Source: Clostridiaceae bacterium
GTDB taxonomy: Bacteria > Bacillota > Clostridia > Saccharofermentanales > DTU023
Assembly: GCA_012519085.1 (NCBI GenBank)
Contig: JAAYQX010000009.1
Location: forward strand, 1 to 39,479
Direction of reading: 5' to 3'
Length of the DNA stretch: 39,479 bases
Below, piece after piece: positions 25,656-33,916 of this stretch. Every line of letters starts with the position of its first letter. The stretch's first letter is position 1. The notes under the pieces are model-generated. The model saw only the letters and a program-made list of their open reading frames with translations, was not told where the DNA came from and ran no database searches. A program made the position numbers and the translations under genes.

Positions 25656-26192
25656 ATGAAGAGGGCCTTGCTGGTGATCGATATGCAGCGTGTCTATGCG
25701 CCCGGCGGTGCCTGGCAGACACCGGGCTTTGAGAGAGCTGCCGCCAATATCACTAAACTATGTCCTCTATTTGAGCATAGATTATTTACCCGCCATTTGC
25801 CTTTCCCAGATCCGCCGGGCCGCTGGCAAAACTATAATGCCGCTTTCGCCTCGATTAATGCAGATCAGGAAGCAGCGCTGCTAATTCCGGATCTGGATCG
25901 ATTTGAATATTTGGATTTCCCCAAATATACTTATTCTGCCTTGGCGTCCGGCGGGCTTAAATCATATCTGTTGACTGAAGACTTTGCTGAAATTCTGCTT
26001 GCGGGAGTGCAAACCGAATTTTGTGTTACGGCGACTTTATTGCAGGCGGTTGATTTGGGACTGCCGGTCACCTTGGTTCCTGATGCCTGCGCCGGTGACT
26101 TGCCGATGTTCGAAGCCGCTCTGACTGCCCTGGTCAGGCGCATGCCCTGTCAAGTTCAGCTAAAATATACAGAGGAATTATTGCATGGCTAG
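25656..26192 (+). CDS. Isochorismatase-like cysteine hydrolase inside the Pot operon
   Basis: A 178-residue cytoplasmic hydrolase of the isochorismatase/nicotinamidase superfamily. The catalytic triad is intact: Asp9 (VIDMQ), Lys90 (FPKYTYSA) and Cys123 (TEFCVTAT). The metal-binding DxHxxxH of nicotinamidases is missing; instead the protein has a FTRHLPFPDPPGRW segment as in the isochorismatase-like amidase/ureidohydrolase subgroups. It therefore probably cleaves an amide or carbamoyl bond in an imported compound rather than nicotinamide. It is wedged between potC (one-base gap) and potA (eight-base overlap), so it must act in the same process as the transporter. The substrate is not known. 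Confidence 0.85.
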   Translation: MKRALLVIDMQRVYAPGGAWQTPGFERAAANITKLCPLFEHRLFTRHLPFPDPPGRWQNYNAAFASINADQEAALLIPDLDRFEYLDFPKYTYSALASGGLKSYLLTEDFAEILLAGVQTEFCVTATLLQAVDLGLPVTLVPDACAGDLPMFEAALTALVRRMPCQVQLKYTEELLHG

Positions 26193-27216
26193 TTTAGAGA
26201 TCAGAAATGTCACTAAAAGTTTTGGTCCGAAAGTGGTGTTGAGGGATATCTCCTTCACAGCACAGAGCGGGGAATTCCTGGCGCTGCTGGGTCCGTCCGG
26301 CTGTGGCAAGACGACTCTGCTTAAGATTATTTCCGGCATTGAAGAGCAAGACAGCGGCTCGGTCCTGATCGCCGAGCGGGATATCAGCCGGGAGCCGATT
26401 GAAAAACGCAATATCGGCCTGGTATTTCAAAATTACGCACTATTTGAACATATGAATGTGTTTGAGAATATTGCCTATTCCTTGCGGATGCGCAAAGTTG
26501 CCAAAGACGAGATCAGGGACAGAGTGGTGGAAGCCCTGGAGACGGTGCGCCTGGCCGGCTATGAACAAAGACCCACAATTCAACTGTCAGGAGGTGAACA
26601 GCAGCGGGTGGCACTGGCCCGTGCCATCGTCTATAAGCCGGATATTCTGTTGCTCGATGAGCCGCTGTCAGCCTTGGATCGGCGAATTAGGGAACAGATG
26701 CAGGAAGAAGTATTGCGTATCCAGCGCGAGACAGGTATTACCACAGTCTTTGTCACGCATGACCAGGGTGAGGCTCTGGCTATGGCTGATCGCATCCTGC
26801 TGATGAACGAAGGAGAAATCGTGGAAGATAATTTGCCGACGGAAGTCTATCTGCGCCCCAGATCTCAGTTCGCTGCGGAATTTGTGGGCAATTCCAATCT
26901 TCTGAGCGGCACCTATCAGGACGGATATGTCATCGGCGATGGTTTCAAAATTCCGCTGGAGCAGACTTTCCCGGCCGGGACCGCTTTGACTCTGATGATC
27001 AAAGAGGAGAATATTATTCTTTGTCCTGCCGGCGAGGGTATGGGAGAAGGCATCGTCACTGAAGTTTTCTTCCAAGGGACTACGATGAGAGTTACGCTAA
27101 CTAATAAAGAGATTGAACTTAAGATAAGATTGCTGGCCCGGGAGGGAATGTCGATCGAACAGGGTCAGGCCTTGGGCTGGCGCGTACAGTTTGTTGCCGT
27201 CTTTCCAAACGATTGA
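26185..27216 (+). CDS. potA: PotA-type ABC transporter ATP-binding protein
   Basis: The ATPase of the importer, 343 residues, a normal PotA length. Walker A is GPSGCGKTT (36-44), the Q-loop is FQNYALFEHM (81-90), the ABC signature is LSGGEQQR (134-141), Walker B is LLLDEP (155-160), and the switch histidine lies in VFVTHDQGEALAM. A TOBE-like C-terminal domain follows from about 240, with an ATTMRV-like FFQGTTMRVTL segment typical of PotA/FbpC. It overlaps the hydrolase gene by eight bases. Placing potA after potDBC and the hydrolase differs from the usual potABCD order. Confidence 0.92.
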   Translation: MASLEIRNVTKSFGPKVVLRDISFTAQSGEFLALLGPSGCGKTTLLKIISGIEEQDSGSVLIAERDISREPIEKRNIGLVFQNYALFEHMNVFENIAYSLRMRKVAKDEIRDRVVEALETVRLAGYEQRPTIQLSGGEQQRVALARAIVYKPDILLLDEPLSALDRRIREQMQEEVLRIQRETGITTVFVTHDQGEALAMADRILLMNEGEIVEDNLPTEVYLRPRSQFAAEFVGNSNLLSGTYQDGYVIGDGFKIPLEQTFPAGTALTLMIKEENIILCPAGEGMGEGIVTEVFFQGTTMRVTLTNKEIELKIRLLAREGMSIEQGQALGWRVQFVAVFPND

Positions 27217-27240
27217 ATGTAACTAGATTGAGGAGAGTTT

Positions 27241-29448
27241 ATGTATAATATTTCTGCAGATCGTTTTATCAATACCTGGAGCACCAAAAGCCCTGCGGTG
27301 CTGGAGTTTTTACCGGCCAGGTTTCTGGTTGTGCCGGGAGCTTACAGTTTCGCCACCAGCGAATATACCGAATTCCCTTTTTCCGACCGCATCAAATTAT
27401 ATGAACATGATCATGAGGCTCGTTATCTGCGTCTGACCATGGAGCATGCAGGTACGGTTCTGCAGTTGCAGTATTGGAAACAAGATCCCTGGACCGTACG
27501 GGGCAGGCTGGAGGTCTTGGCGCATGGCGAGTGGGGGCTGCGGTTTATGACTACCCTGGCTTTCGGTTTTGCCGAGAGCGGCACAGTTCAAAGAACAAAT
27601 GACGGTTTTGATCTGAGCTACCGCAGCTATCATTTCGGTGTCGCTTTTGCCGACAGACCGGTCCGCGCCTGTCTGGCTCAAACCAGTTCCTATATGGGCC
27701 GGGAAATGGAAAAGAACGGTTATTATGCCCCTTTCACCGATGCTACCGATCCCTTGTATCTCAATACTACTTTCAATCTGGAAGAGACACCGGTACTTGA
27801 TTTTGCTCTGGCCGTGACCAATCATCCGCAGACTGCCGCCGACAAGGCTGCTGCCGCTTTGCAATTGTCAGAGGACGATTTATCCGACATTAAGTCTAAT
27901 CTTAATCAAGCCCTGGCCATGGAGGGCCGTTTTGCCAGTTGTGCCGCTGCCTTGCGCGATGTCATGTCCTGGAATGCGATTGCCGACCATGTTAACAGCA
28001 GAGTGTTTACTTCTCTGACCCGTTTCTGGATCGATAAAAAGTTTGGCGGCTGGTTCCTCTGGCTGGATGATGTTTTCTATCATGCCTTGATCTCAGCCTG
28101 GTCCGGCGACTGGCAGATGGCGGAGAACAATCTGAAAGCGGCGATGGGCAATGCGGTTCCGGCCGGCAATCTGGCCTGCCTGATGTCCGAATTTACCGAA
28201 TGGGTTGATCGTTCCCAGCCGCCGGTATTCAGCTTCATGGTCTGGAAATACTATCAGCTGACACATGATCTAAACTTGCTGGCTCGGGTCTTTCCCACTT
28301 TGCTGGCCGCTCATAACTGGTGGTTCGCCCATCGCGACGGCAATGGGAACGGTGTACTCGAACTGGGTAGCTCCGCTCTCTGCGGTGACGGTCATTTCAA
28401 ACAGACGAAATTGGCTTGCAAAGACGAAGCGGCGATGGACAACAGCCCGATGTATGATCCGGCGGTCTTTGTGCCGCAGGCCGGCACCATGGACATGGAG
28501 GATATCGCGCTTAACAGTCTGCTGGTTCTGAACGCGGAAGCTCTGGCCCGGATTGCAAAAACACTGGGTCACTATGAGATTGCTACCGATCTGTTAGACA
28601 GACGCGAGCAACATAAAGAGAGGATCAATCAGCGCCTCTGGGATGAGGAGCGCGGGCTCTATGCCAATCGCCTCTGGAGCGGTGAATTTGTCAGTCCGTC
28701 GCCCACCAGCTTTTATCCTCTGGCCGCCGGCATCCCGGATCGGGAGCAGGCCGATATTCTGATCCGCCATATCTTTGACGAAGACGAATTCTGGACCAAG
28801 GCGCCTTTGCCCTCAATCTGGGCCAAAGACGAGGCCGTTCATGACGATGTCTACTGGCGTGGCCGCATGTGGCCGCCCTTGAATTTCTTTACTTATGTCG
28901 GCCTGCAGCGCTATGGCTATGAGGTGGAAGCACAGCGGCTGGCGGCCAGAAATGCTGAAGTTTTTACTAATGCCTTCGATAATGAAAGAGCTTGTTACGA
29001 GAACTACAATACTTTCACCGCTGTCGGTAAGAGTGTCGATGCCGATCCTTTCTATGGCTGGGGTGCGCTCCTGCCTCTGATGTGGGTAATGAATTTCGTG
29101 GACAGCAGTGACGAAGGCCTCGACTTCGGCGCCGTCGATAATGAAGCGATGGAGCTAAAACAGCTCAGAACGCATCAAGGGACTTTTGATCTGTCGCTGG
29201 GCGCCACAACAGAGGTTCGCTTGAACGGCGAAACGGTCTTTGTCTCCAATGCCTCAGGTCGCTTCAGGGATTTCAGGATGCAGGACAATTATGCATCTGT
29301 GATTGTGCCGGCGCAGCAAAGCGATGTCTATGTGGATTTCCCTCAGCTGGAACCTTTGCTGGTCAGAATTAACGGTACCGAGATCGAAGCTGCGAGCAAA
29401 CTGCAACTATCAGCCGGCGAGGAGCAGAATATTGAGCTCTGGTTCTGA
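27241..29448 (+). CDS. GH63/MGH1-like glycoside hydrolase
   Basis: A 735-residue protein with a beta-rich N-terminal part (about 1-195), an (alpha/alpha)6 catalytic domain like that of GH63 and mannosylglycerate hydrolase (MGH1) enzymes (about 225-640), and a small beta-rich C-terminus. Likely catalytic acids lie in FLWLDDVFYH (Asp276/277), in EAAMDNSPMYD (Asp400) and in the late ENYNTF...DPFYGWGALLPL block. No signal peptide is present, so it works on an imported or internal glycoside. GAGGAG sits six bases before ATG 27241, 24 bases after potA. The context suggests it releases a sugar for the kinase encoded next. The exact substrate is unknown. Confidence 0.82.
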   Translation: MYNISADRFINTWSTKSPAVLEFLPARFLVVPGAYSFATSEYTEFPFSDRIKLYEHDHEARYLRLTMEHAGTVLQLQYWKQDPWTVRGRLEVLAHGEWGLRFMTTLAFGFAESGTVQRTNDGFDLSYRSYHFGVAFADRPVRACLAQTSSYMGREMEKNGYYAPFTDATDPLYLNTTFNLEETPVLDFALAVTNHPQTAADKAAAALQLSEDDLSDIKSNLNQALAMEGRFASCAAALRDVMSWNAIADHVNSRVFTSLTRFWIDKKFGGWFLWLDDVFYHALISAWSGDWQMAENNLKAAMGNAVPAGNLACLMSEFTEWVDRSQPPVFSFMVWKYYQLTHDLNLLARVFPTLLAAHNWWFAHRDGNGNGVLELGSSALCGDGHFKQTKLACKDEAAMDNSPMYDPAVFVPQAGTMDMEDIALNSLLVLNAEALARIAKTLGHYEIATDLLDRREQHKERINQRLWDEERGLYANRLWSGEFVSPSPTSFYPLAAGIPDREQADILIRHIFDEDEFWTKAPLPSIWAKDEAVHDDVYWRGRMWPPLNFFTYVGLQRYGYEVEAQRLAARNAEVFTNAFDNERACYENYNTFTAVGKSVDADPFYGWGALLPLMWVMNFVDSSDEGLDFGAVDNEAMELKQLRTHQGTFDLSLGATTEVRLNGETVFVSNASGRFRDFRMQDNYASVIVPAQQSDVYVDFPQLEPLLVRINGTEIEAASKLQLSAGEEQNIELWF

Positions 29449-29548
29449 GCATCTGCTGTCGGAGATTAGAGTGGGTATTGTCGATTGTTTAATGATTTGG
29501 ATGGTTGAGCAATTTGCTGTACCTGGATATTGGATAAGTGAGTAGATC

Positions 29549-30487
29549 GTGCGTGTTATTAATCTGGGATCTTTGAATCTGGACTACAGCTATCGCGTGC
29601 CGCGCTTTGTGCGTCCCGGTGAAACTATGGAGGCCGACAGTTTCTCACTCAAGGCTGGCGGCAAAGGTCTAAACCAATCCATCGCCGCTGCTAAAGCAGG
29701 ACTTGAAGTTTACCAGGCGGGATGTGTCGGGCCGGATAGCGCCCTGCTGTTTGAGGAGCTGGAACAAAACGGTGTGGATACTTCGCTGATTCAGACCGGT
29801 GCGGATGCTACCGGTCATGCCATCATCCAGGTCACCGCCAGCGGGGAAAACAGCATTTTGATCTACGGCGGCGCCAATCGGACTTTAACCCTAGAGTATA
29901 TTAACAGCGTACTGGCGCATTTTGCGCCCGGTGATGTCTTGCTGCTCCAAAATGAAATTAATCTCGTACCGGAGATTATATTGGAGGCTGACCGCCGCGG
30001 CCTGAGGATTGCTTTCAATGCGGCGCCGCTGACTTCTGATGTCAAGACATACCCGCTGGATAAGCTGAGCTGGCTGATGGTCAATGAAGTAGAAGGTGAG
30101 GCTCTCACCGGCGAAACGGATCATCTCGCCATCATTAAGCAGTTGAGATTAAGCTATCCGCAGACAATGCCGGTTTTAACTGTCGGTGCTGCCGGCGCTC
30201 TGGCCGCGGATAGCGAAAATATTTACACTCTGTCCGCCTATCCGCTGCAGCCCGTGGATACTACGGCGGCAGGCGATACCTTCAACGGTTATTTTCTCAG
30301 TGCGGTCCTGGCAGATTATCCCTTACCGAAGGCGCTGGAGCTCGGTACAGCCGCCAGTGCTCTCTGCGTGTTAAATCAGGGTGCAGCTGTCTCGGTTCCC
30401 CGGCGGGAGCAGGTGCTGGCTTTCATGCAGGAGAACCCCCCTGCCACATTAACGGCTGAAGTAATACCGTTCCCCATCCGAGGTTAG
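29549..30487 (+). CDS. PfkB-family (ribokinase-like) sugar kinase
   Basis: A 312-residue ATP-dependent kinase of the PfkB family. The sugar-binding signature AGGKGLNQS lies at 36-44, and the C-terminal signature DTTAAGDTFNGYF carries the catalytic base Asp243. The NEVEGEALTG motif (about 179-188) supports ribokinase-type binding. Substrate could be ribose or another free sugar; the 23-residue tail after the kinase core ends in a short hydrophobic/proline stretch. The start is GTG with a weak ribosome site, 100 bases after the glycosidase gene. It ends four bases before the CXXC microprotein gene. Confidence 0.88.
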   Translation: MRVINLGSLNLDYSYRVPRFVRPGETMEADSFSLKAGGKGLNQSIAAAKAGLEVYQAGCVGPDSALLFEELEQNGVDTSLIQTGADATGHAIIQVTASGENSILIYGGANRTLTLEYINSVLAHFAPGDVLLLQNEINLVPEIILEADRRGLRIAFNAAPLTSDVKTYPLDKLSWLMVNEVEGEALTGETDHLAIIKQLRLSYPQTMPVLTVGAAGALAADSENIYTLSAYPLQPVDTTAAGDTFNGYFLSAVLADYPLPKALELGTAASALCVLNQGAAVSVPRREQVLAFMQENPPATLTAEVIPFPIRG

Positions 30488-30491
30488 AACA

Positions 30492-30659
30492 ATGAAACCA
30501 CAGAAGACAAAATCAGCAGCGCTCAGGATTTGGCTGCTCCGAGTGATTATCTTGGCTCTGGCGATTGTTGGCATCATAGTCGGCATCAAGCGCCGGGAAG
30601 TAAGAACCGTGTTTAGTAAGGCGATCCGTATTTGCCTGGAATGCATTGGCTTGGGTTAG
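30492..30659 (+). CDS. CD1871A-family CXXC-motif membrane microprotein
   Basis: A 55-residue protein, shorter than most gene finders accept. A basic N-terminus (KPQKTKSAALR) leads into one hydrophobic helix (about 13-33). It is followed by the family's C-terminal tail, SKAIRICLECIGLG, with CLEC as the CXXC pair. This matches the CD1871A-type proteins of Clostridia, whose function is not established. The tail would sit at a membrane face and could pass electrons or bind a metal. ATG 30492 lies four bases after the kinase stop; the TAG is followed within 12 bases by the ATG of the polyferredoxin gene. This close pairing suggests that the two proteins work together. Confidence 0.88.
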   Translation: MKPQKTKSAALRIWLLRVIILALAIVGIIVGIKRREVRTVFSKAIRICLECIGLG

Positions 30660-30671
30660 GTGGTGCAGCTG

Positions 30672-31589
30672 ATGGCCAAGCAAAAGCGTAAAATTAAGCT
30701 CAAGAAAAGACATCTGATCCAGGCACTGGGTGCCCTGGCTCTGAACGGGCAGCTCAGCGGTTTTGTGACGGGCAATATCTACACCGGTGCCGGCAAACAA
30801 ATCTGTCTGCCGGTGCTTAATTGCTACTCTTGTCCCGGAGCACTTACTTCCTGCCCTATTGGCTCACTGCAGGCTGTTGCCAATCATCCCGGCTTCAGCT
30901 TTAGTTACTATATTATGGGCCTAATCGCCTTATTCGGTATTTTGGCCGGGAGATTCTACTGTGGTTGGCTCTGTCCTTTTGGCTTTCTGCAAGATTTATT
31001 GGCCAAAATAAGTAAAAGAAAGCTGCGGGTCAAAGTCAAGTATGACCGACTTCTGCGTTACTTAAAATATATTATTTTGATTTTCTTGGTTTTGCTCCTG
31101 CCGGCAGTACTGACCAATTCCTACGGAATCGGATCACCTCTGTTTTGTAAATATATTTGTCCGTCCGGTACACTGGGAGCCGGCTTGCCGCTCCTCCTGC
31201 TGACGCCTGCTCTGCGGCCGAATGCAGGGATGCTCCTGGTCTGGAAAGTGCTCTTGGCTCTGGCTATCGTCTTGGTCTGCATATACATAACCCGCGCTTT
31301 CTGCCGCTATGCCTGTCCTTTGGGAGCGCTGCTCGGTCTGCTGCAGATTGTCAGCTTCTATCGTTTTTCTTACAACAAGGATAGCTGCATTTCTTGCCGG
31401 CAGTGCCTAAAGGTCTGCCCGATGGGAATAGATCCGATGGCAACGCCGAACAGCCCGGAATGTATCCGTTGCCGTGATTGCATACATGTCTGCCCGACTA
31501 CCTCGCTGACTAGCAGCCTGGCGGGCAAAACTTTGCCGAAAGAGATATTGTTCGTGGGCGGGAAGTCGGGTCAATCCGACCCTGCCTGA
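30672..31589 (+). CDS. Membrane polyferredoxin-type 4Fe-4S protein (NapH/CcoG-like)
   Basis: A 305-residue membrane protein with about five helices and many cysteines. Cys motifs include NCYSCPGALTSCPIG near the N-terminus, then YCGWLCPFG, CKYICPSG and CRYACPLG at helix ends. A C-terminal two-cluster ferredoxin domain follows (CISCRQCLKVCPMG and CIRCRDCIHVCP). Such proteins move electrons across or along the membrane. ATG 30672 is favoured because AGGTGG (30658-30663) is eight bases upstream; a GTG at 30660 is also possible. Residues after the last cluster are not conserved. The preceding CXXC microprotein gene is the only close partner. A weak GGAG/CTCC hairpin follows the stop. Confidence 0.9.
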   Translation: MAKQKRKIKLKKRHLIQALGALALNGQLSGFVTGNIYTGAGKQICLPVLNCYSCPGALTSCPIGSLQAVANHPGFSFSYYIMGLIALFGILAGRFYCGWLCPFGFLQDLLAKISKRKLRVKVKYDRLLRYLKYIILIFLVLLLPAVLTNSYGIGSPLFCKYICPSGTLGAGLPLLLLTPALRPNAGMLLVWKVLLALAIVLVCIYITRAFCRYACPLGALLGLLQIVSFYRFSYNKDSCISCRQCLKVCPMGIDPMATPNSPECIRCRDCIHVCPTTSLTSSLAGKTLPKEILFVGGKSGQSDPA

Positions 31590-31631
31590 TGCTCCCCGCG
31601 ACCGGAGATGCCGGCTCCATTTTGTAGGCGC

Positions 31632-31666
31632 CTTCGCAAACAGACTCCGCAAACTTCGCAAACAGA
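31632..31666. repeat. 13-bp direct repeats upstream of the EF-G-like promoter
   Basis: CTTCGCAAACAGA occurs at 31632-31644 and 31654-31666, 22 bases apart (two helical turns), with a partial CCGCAAAC copy between them. The second copy ends 13 bases before the -35 at 31680, a typical activator-site position. Confidence 0.6.
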
Positions 31667-31679
31667 TTACGGCCGCTTA

Positions 31680-31708
31680 TTGCTGAAATCTTGCTCTGAC
31701 TATATAAT
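31680..31708 (+). promoter_or_regulatory. Strong sigma-A promoter of the EF-G-like gene
   Basis: TTGCTG (31680-31685) and a perfect TATAAT (31703-31708) with a 17-base spacer. The leader would be about 70 nt before ATG 31786. Confidence 0.7.
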
Positions 31709-31785
31709 ATTATTCGCATGTTTAATCGGGGAAGTATTCAGCGACCCCTTTTTGACAATAATTAATACATTACTGGGGGTTAGCA

Positions 31786-33867
31786 ATGAGACAATATCAA
31801 GCAGCGGACATCAGAAATATTGCACTGGCAGGTCACGGCGGGGCCGGTAAGACAGCCTTTGTCGAGGCGGCTTTGCAGGCGACCGGTGTGGTTGACCGTA
31901 TGGGGCGCAGTGACGAAGGAACAGCTGCCATGGACTTTGATGCCGAGGAAATGCGCCGCGGTATGACGATCAATCTGTCCTATGCCGCAATCGAGTGGAA
32001 GGACAAGAAGATCAATCTACTTGACACACCGGGTGATTTCGATTTCCTCGGCGAGCAGATACAGGGTTTCAGGGTCAGTGATGCTGTTCTGATTGTTATG
32101 AGCGGCAAGGATGGGCTGGCTGTCGGCGTGGAGAAAGCGGTCCGCCAGGCCGGTAAGCAGAAGCGGCCGGTGAGCTTTTTTGTCAACCGCCTGGATGAGC
32201 CTCATGCCAGCTTTGATCAGACTCTTGCTGCGTTGCAGGAGGCCTATGGCAGTAAAGTAGTGCCTCTGGCTTTGCCCATAGTCGAGGGTGAAGATGTGCT
32301 CGGTCTGGTCGATGTTATCGGACGGCAGGCTTTTAAATTCGCCGCCAAGGGCAAGATGGAAAAGATGGATGTGCCGGCTGCTTTGGCCGATCGGATGGCA
32401 GAATACTATGACCAGCTTCAGGAGCAGATCGCTGAGTGTGATGAAGATCTGATGATGAAATATTTCGAGGGCGAGCCTTTTACGGCGGAGGAGCAAAACT
32501 ATGGCTTGCGCCAGGCTATCCTGACCGGCTCTATCTGGCCTGTGTTTGCCGGAGCTGCGCAGAGCAATCTGGGTGTAACTTTCGCTTTGGATGCGATCGC
32601 CGACTATCTGCCGTCACCGCTGGATACACCCCCTGTATTGAGCTCATTCCATGGTGAAGAACAAGAGATTGCCATCGATCCGGACAGCAATCTGGCAGCG
32701 TATATTTTTAAGACGATTGTTGATCCTTTTGTCGGCAAGATCTCTCTGTTTAAGGTCTACCAGGGCGTATTCCCCAGCACGGGCACAGTCTATAACAGTT
32801 CTAAGGAGCTGGATGAGCGTGTTAACGGTCTGTCCTACCTGATTGGCAAGAAACAGATTCCGGCTGATAGCGGGATTGTGGCCGGCGATATCGGCTCTGT
32901 TACCAAATTGGGCGACAGTACGACCAATGATACGCTGTGTGAGCGCAGTCATAAGGTAAGGATCGTGCCGCCTGTGATGCCTCGCGCCTCTTTGACTTTA
33001 GCTATCTTGCCGGTTACTAAGGGCGAGGAAGATAAGATTGTGCAGGGCCTGACCAGACTGGCTGATGAGGATACCGTCTTTACTATTGAGAATAATCCGG
33101 AGACCAAACAGCTGCTCTTGTCCGGTTTGGGCGAGATCCAGCTGGATGTGCTGACCAATAAGCTTAAAAATAAATACAATGTCGAGTCGACTCTGGAAGA
33201 ACCGCGGGTGGCCTATCGTGAGACTATTCGCAAGCAGGTCAGAGTACAGGGTCGCCATAAGAAACAAACCGGCGGGCACGGCCAGTTCGGAGATGTCTGG
33301 ATTGTCTTTGAACCCAGTGAATCCGACGGGCTTGAGTTTGAAGAGCAGATTGTCGGCGGTGTTGTGCCGAAAGGTTATTTCCCCGCCGTTGAAAAAGGAC
33401 TGCTGGAAGCGATCGAAGAGGGTCCGCTGGCCAATTATCCGGTTGTAGGTCTCAAGGCTACCTTGGTCGATGGCTCCTACCATGCCGTTGATTCCAATGA
33501 GATGTCATTTAAGTTGGCAGCCAGATTGGCCTACAGAGCAGGTATGCCACAGGCCAATCCCGTTCTACTCGAGCCGATCAGCAAGCTGTCAGTCCATATT
33601 CCTGATGATTATCTGGGTGATGTTATGGGCGATATGAATAAGCGCCGCGGGCGTATCCTGGGCATTAATCCCGATCCCGAAGAACTGGGTTATCAGATTG
33701 TTGAGGCGGAAGCTCCGACTTCGGAGATACTGCGTTACTCGACTGATCTCAAATCCATGACGCAGGGCCGGGGCTGGTACAATATCGAATTCGCCCGTTA
33801 TGAGCAAGCACCTCAGCCTGTAGCCGATAAGATTATAGCTGAGGCGCAGCGCGAGGAAGAAGAGTAA
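31786..33867 (+). CDS. EF-G-like translational GTPase (paralogue, not canonical FusA)
   Basis: A 693-residue protein with the five-domain EF-G layout. The P-loop is GHGGAGKT (16-23), where canonical EF-G has GHIDAGKT. The RRGMTI switch, DTPGDFDF (G3) and NRLDEP (G4, usually NKMDRP) motifs follow. Domain IV starts near 480, with GRHKKQTGGHGQFGDVWI and a LEPISKLSVHIPDDYLGDVMGDMNKRRGRI end block. These variants place it in the EF-G-like group found beside true EF-G in many bacteria. Its role is not well defined; suggested roles are ribosome recycling, stress or loss of GTPase-driven translocation. It has its own strong promoter. GGGGGTT sits six bases before the ATG. Confidence 0.9.
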   Translation: MRQYQAADIRNIALAGHGGAGKTAFVEAALQATGVVDRMGRSDEGTAAMDFDAEEMRRGMTINLSYAAIEWKDKKINLLDTPGDFDFLGEQIQGFRVSDAVLIVMSGKDGLAVGVEKAVRQAGKQKRPVSFFVNRLDEPHASFDQTLAALQEAYGSKVVPLALPIVEGEDVLGLVDVIGRQAFKFAAKGKMEKMDVPAALADRMAEYYDQLQEQIAECDEDLMMKYFEGEPFTAEEQNYGLRQAILTGSIWPVFAGAAQSNLGVTFALDAIADYLPSPLDTPPVLSSFHGEEQEIAIDPDSNLAAYIFKTIVDPFVGKISLFKVYQGVFPSTGTVYNSSKELDERVNGLSYLIGKKQIPADSGIVAGDIGSVTKLGDSTTNDTLCERSHKVRIVPPVMPRASLTLAILPVTKGEEDKIVQGLTRLADEDTVFTIENNPETKQLLLSGLGEIQLDVLTNKLKNKYNVESTLEEPRVAYRETIRKQVRVQGRHKKQTGGHGQFGDVWIVFEPSESDGLEFEEQIVGGVVPKGYFPAVEKGLLEAIEEGPLANYPVVGLKATLVDGSYHAVDSNEMSFKLAARLAYRAGMPQANPVLLEPISKLSVHIPDDYLGDVMGDMNKRRGRILGINPDPEELGYQIVEAEAPTSEILRYSTDLKSMTQGRGWYNIEFARYEQAPQPVADKIIAEAQREEEE

Positions 33868-33870
33868 TAA

Positions 33871-33886
33871 CCGGCTGCCAAGCCGG
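33871..33886. other. Short perfect hairpin after the EF-G-like gene
   Basis: CCGGCT (33871-33876) pairs with AGCCGG (33881-33886) around GCCA. It starts four bases after the stop codon and has no T run, so it could slow decay of the upstream message but is unlikely to terminate. Confidence 0.4.
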
Positions 33887-33916
33887 GATTACCAATGTGT
33901 TTTAAAAGGAGTTTGA

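Noticed and set aside
31752-31757. TTGACA as a second promoter -35 for the EF-G-like gene
   Set aside because: There is no -10-like sequence at 16-18 bases downstream; the region is the GGGGGTT ribosome site.
33871-33886. Terminator after the EF-G-like gene
   Set aside because: The stem is only 6 bp and lacks a T run, so it is listed as a plain hairpin.
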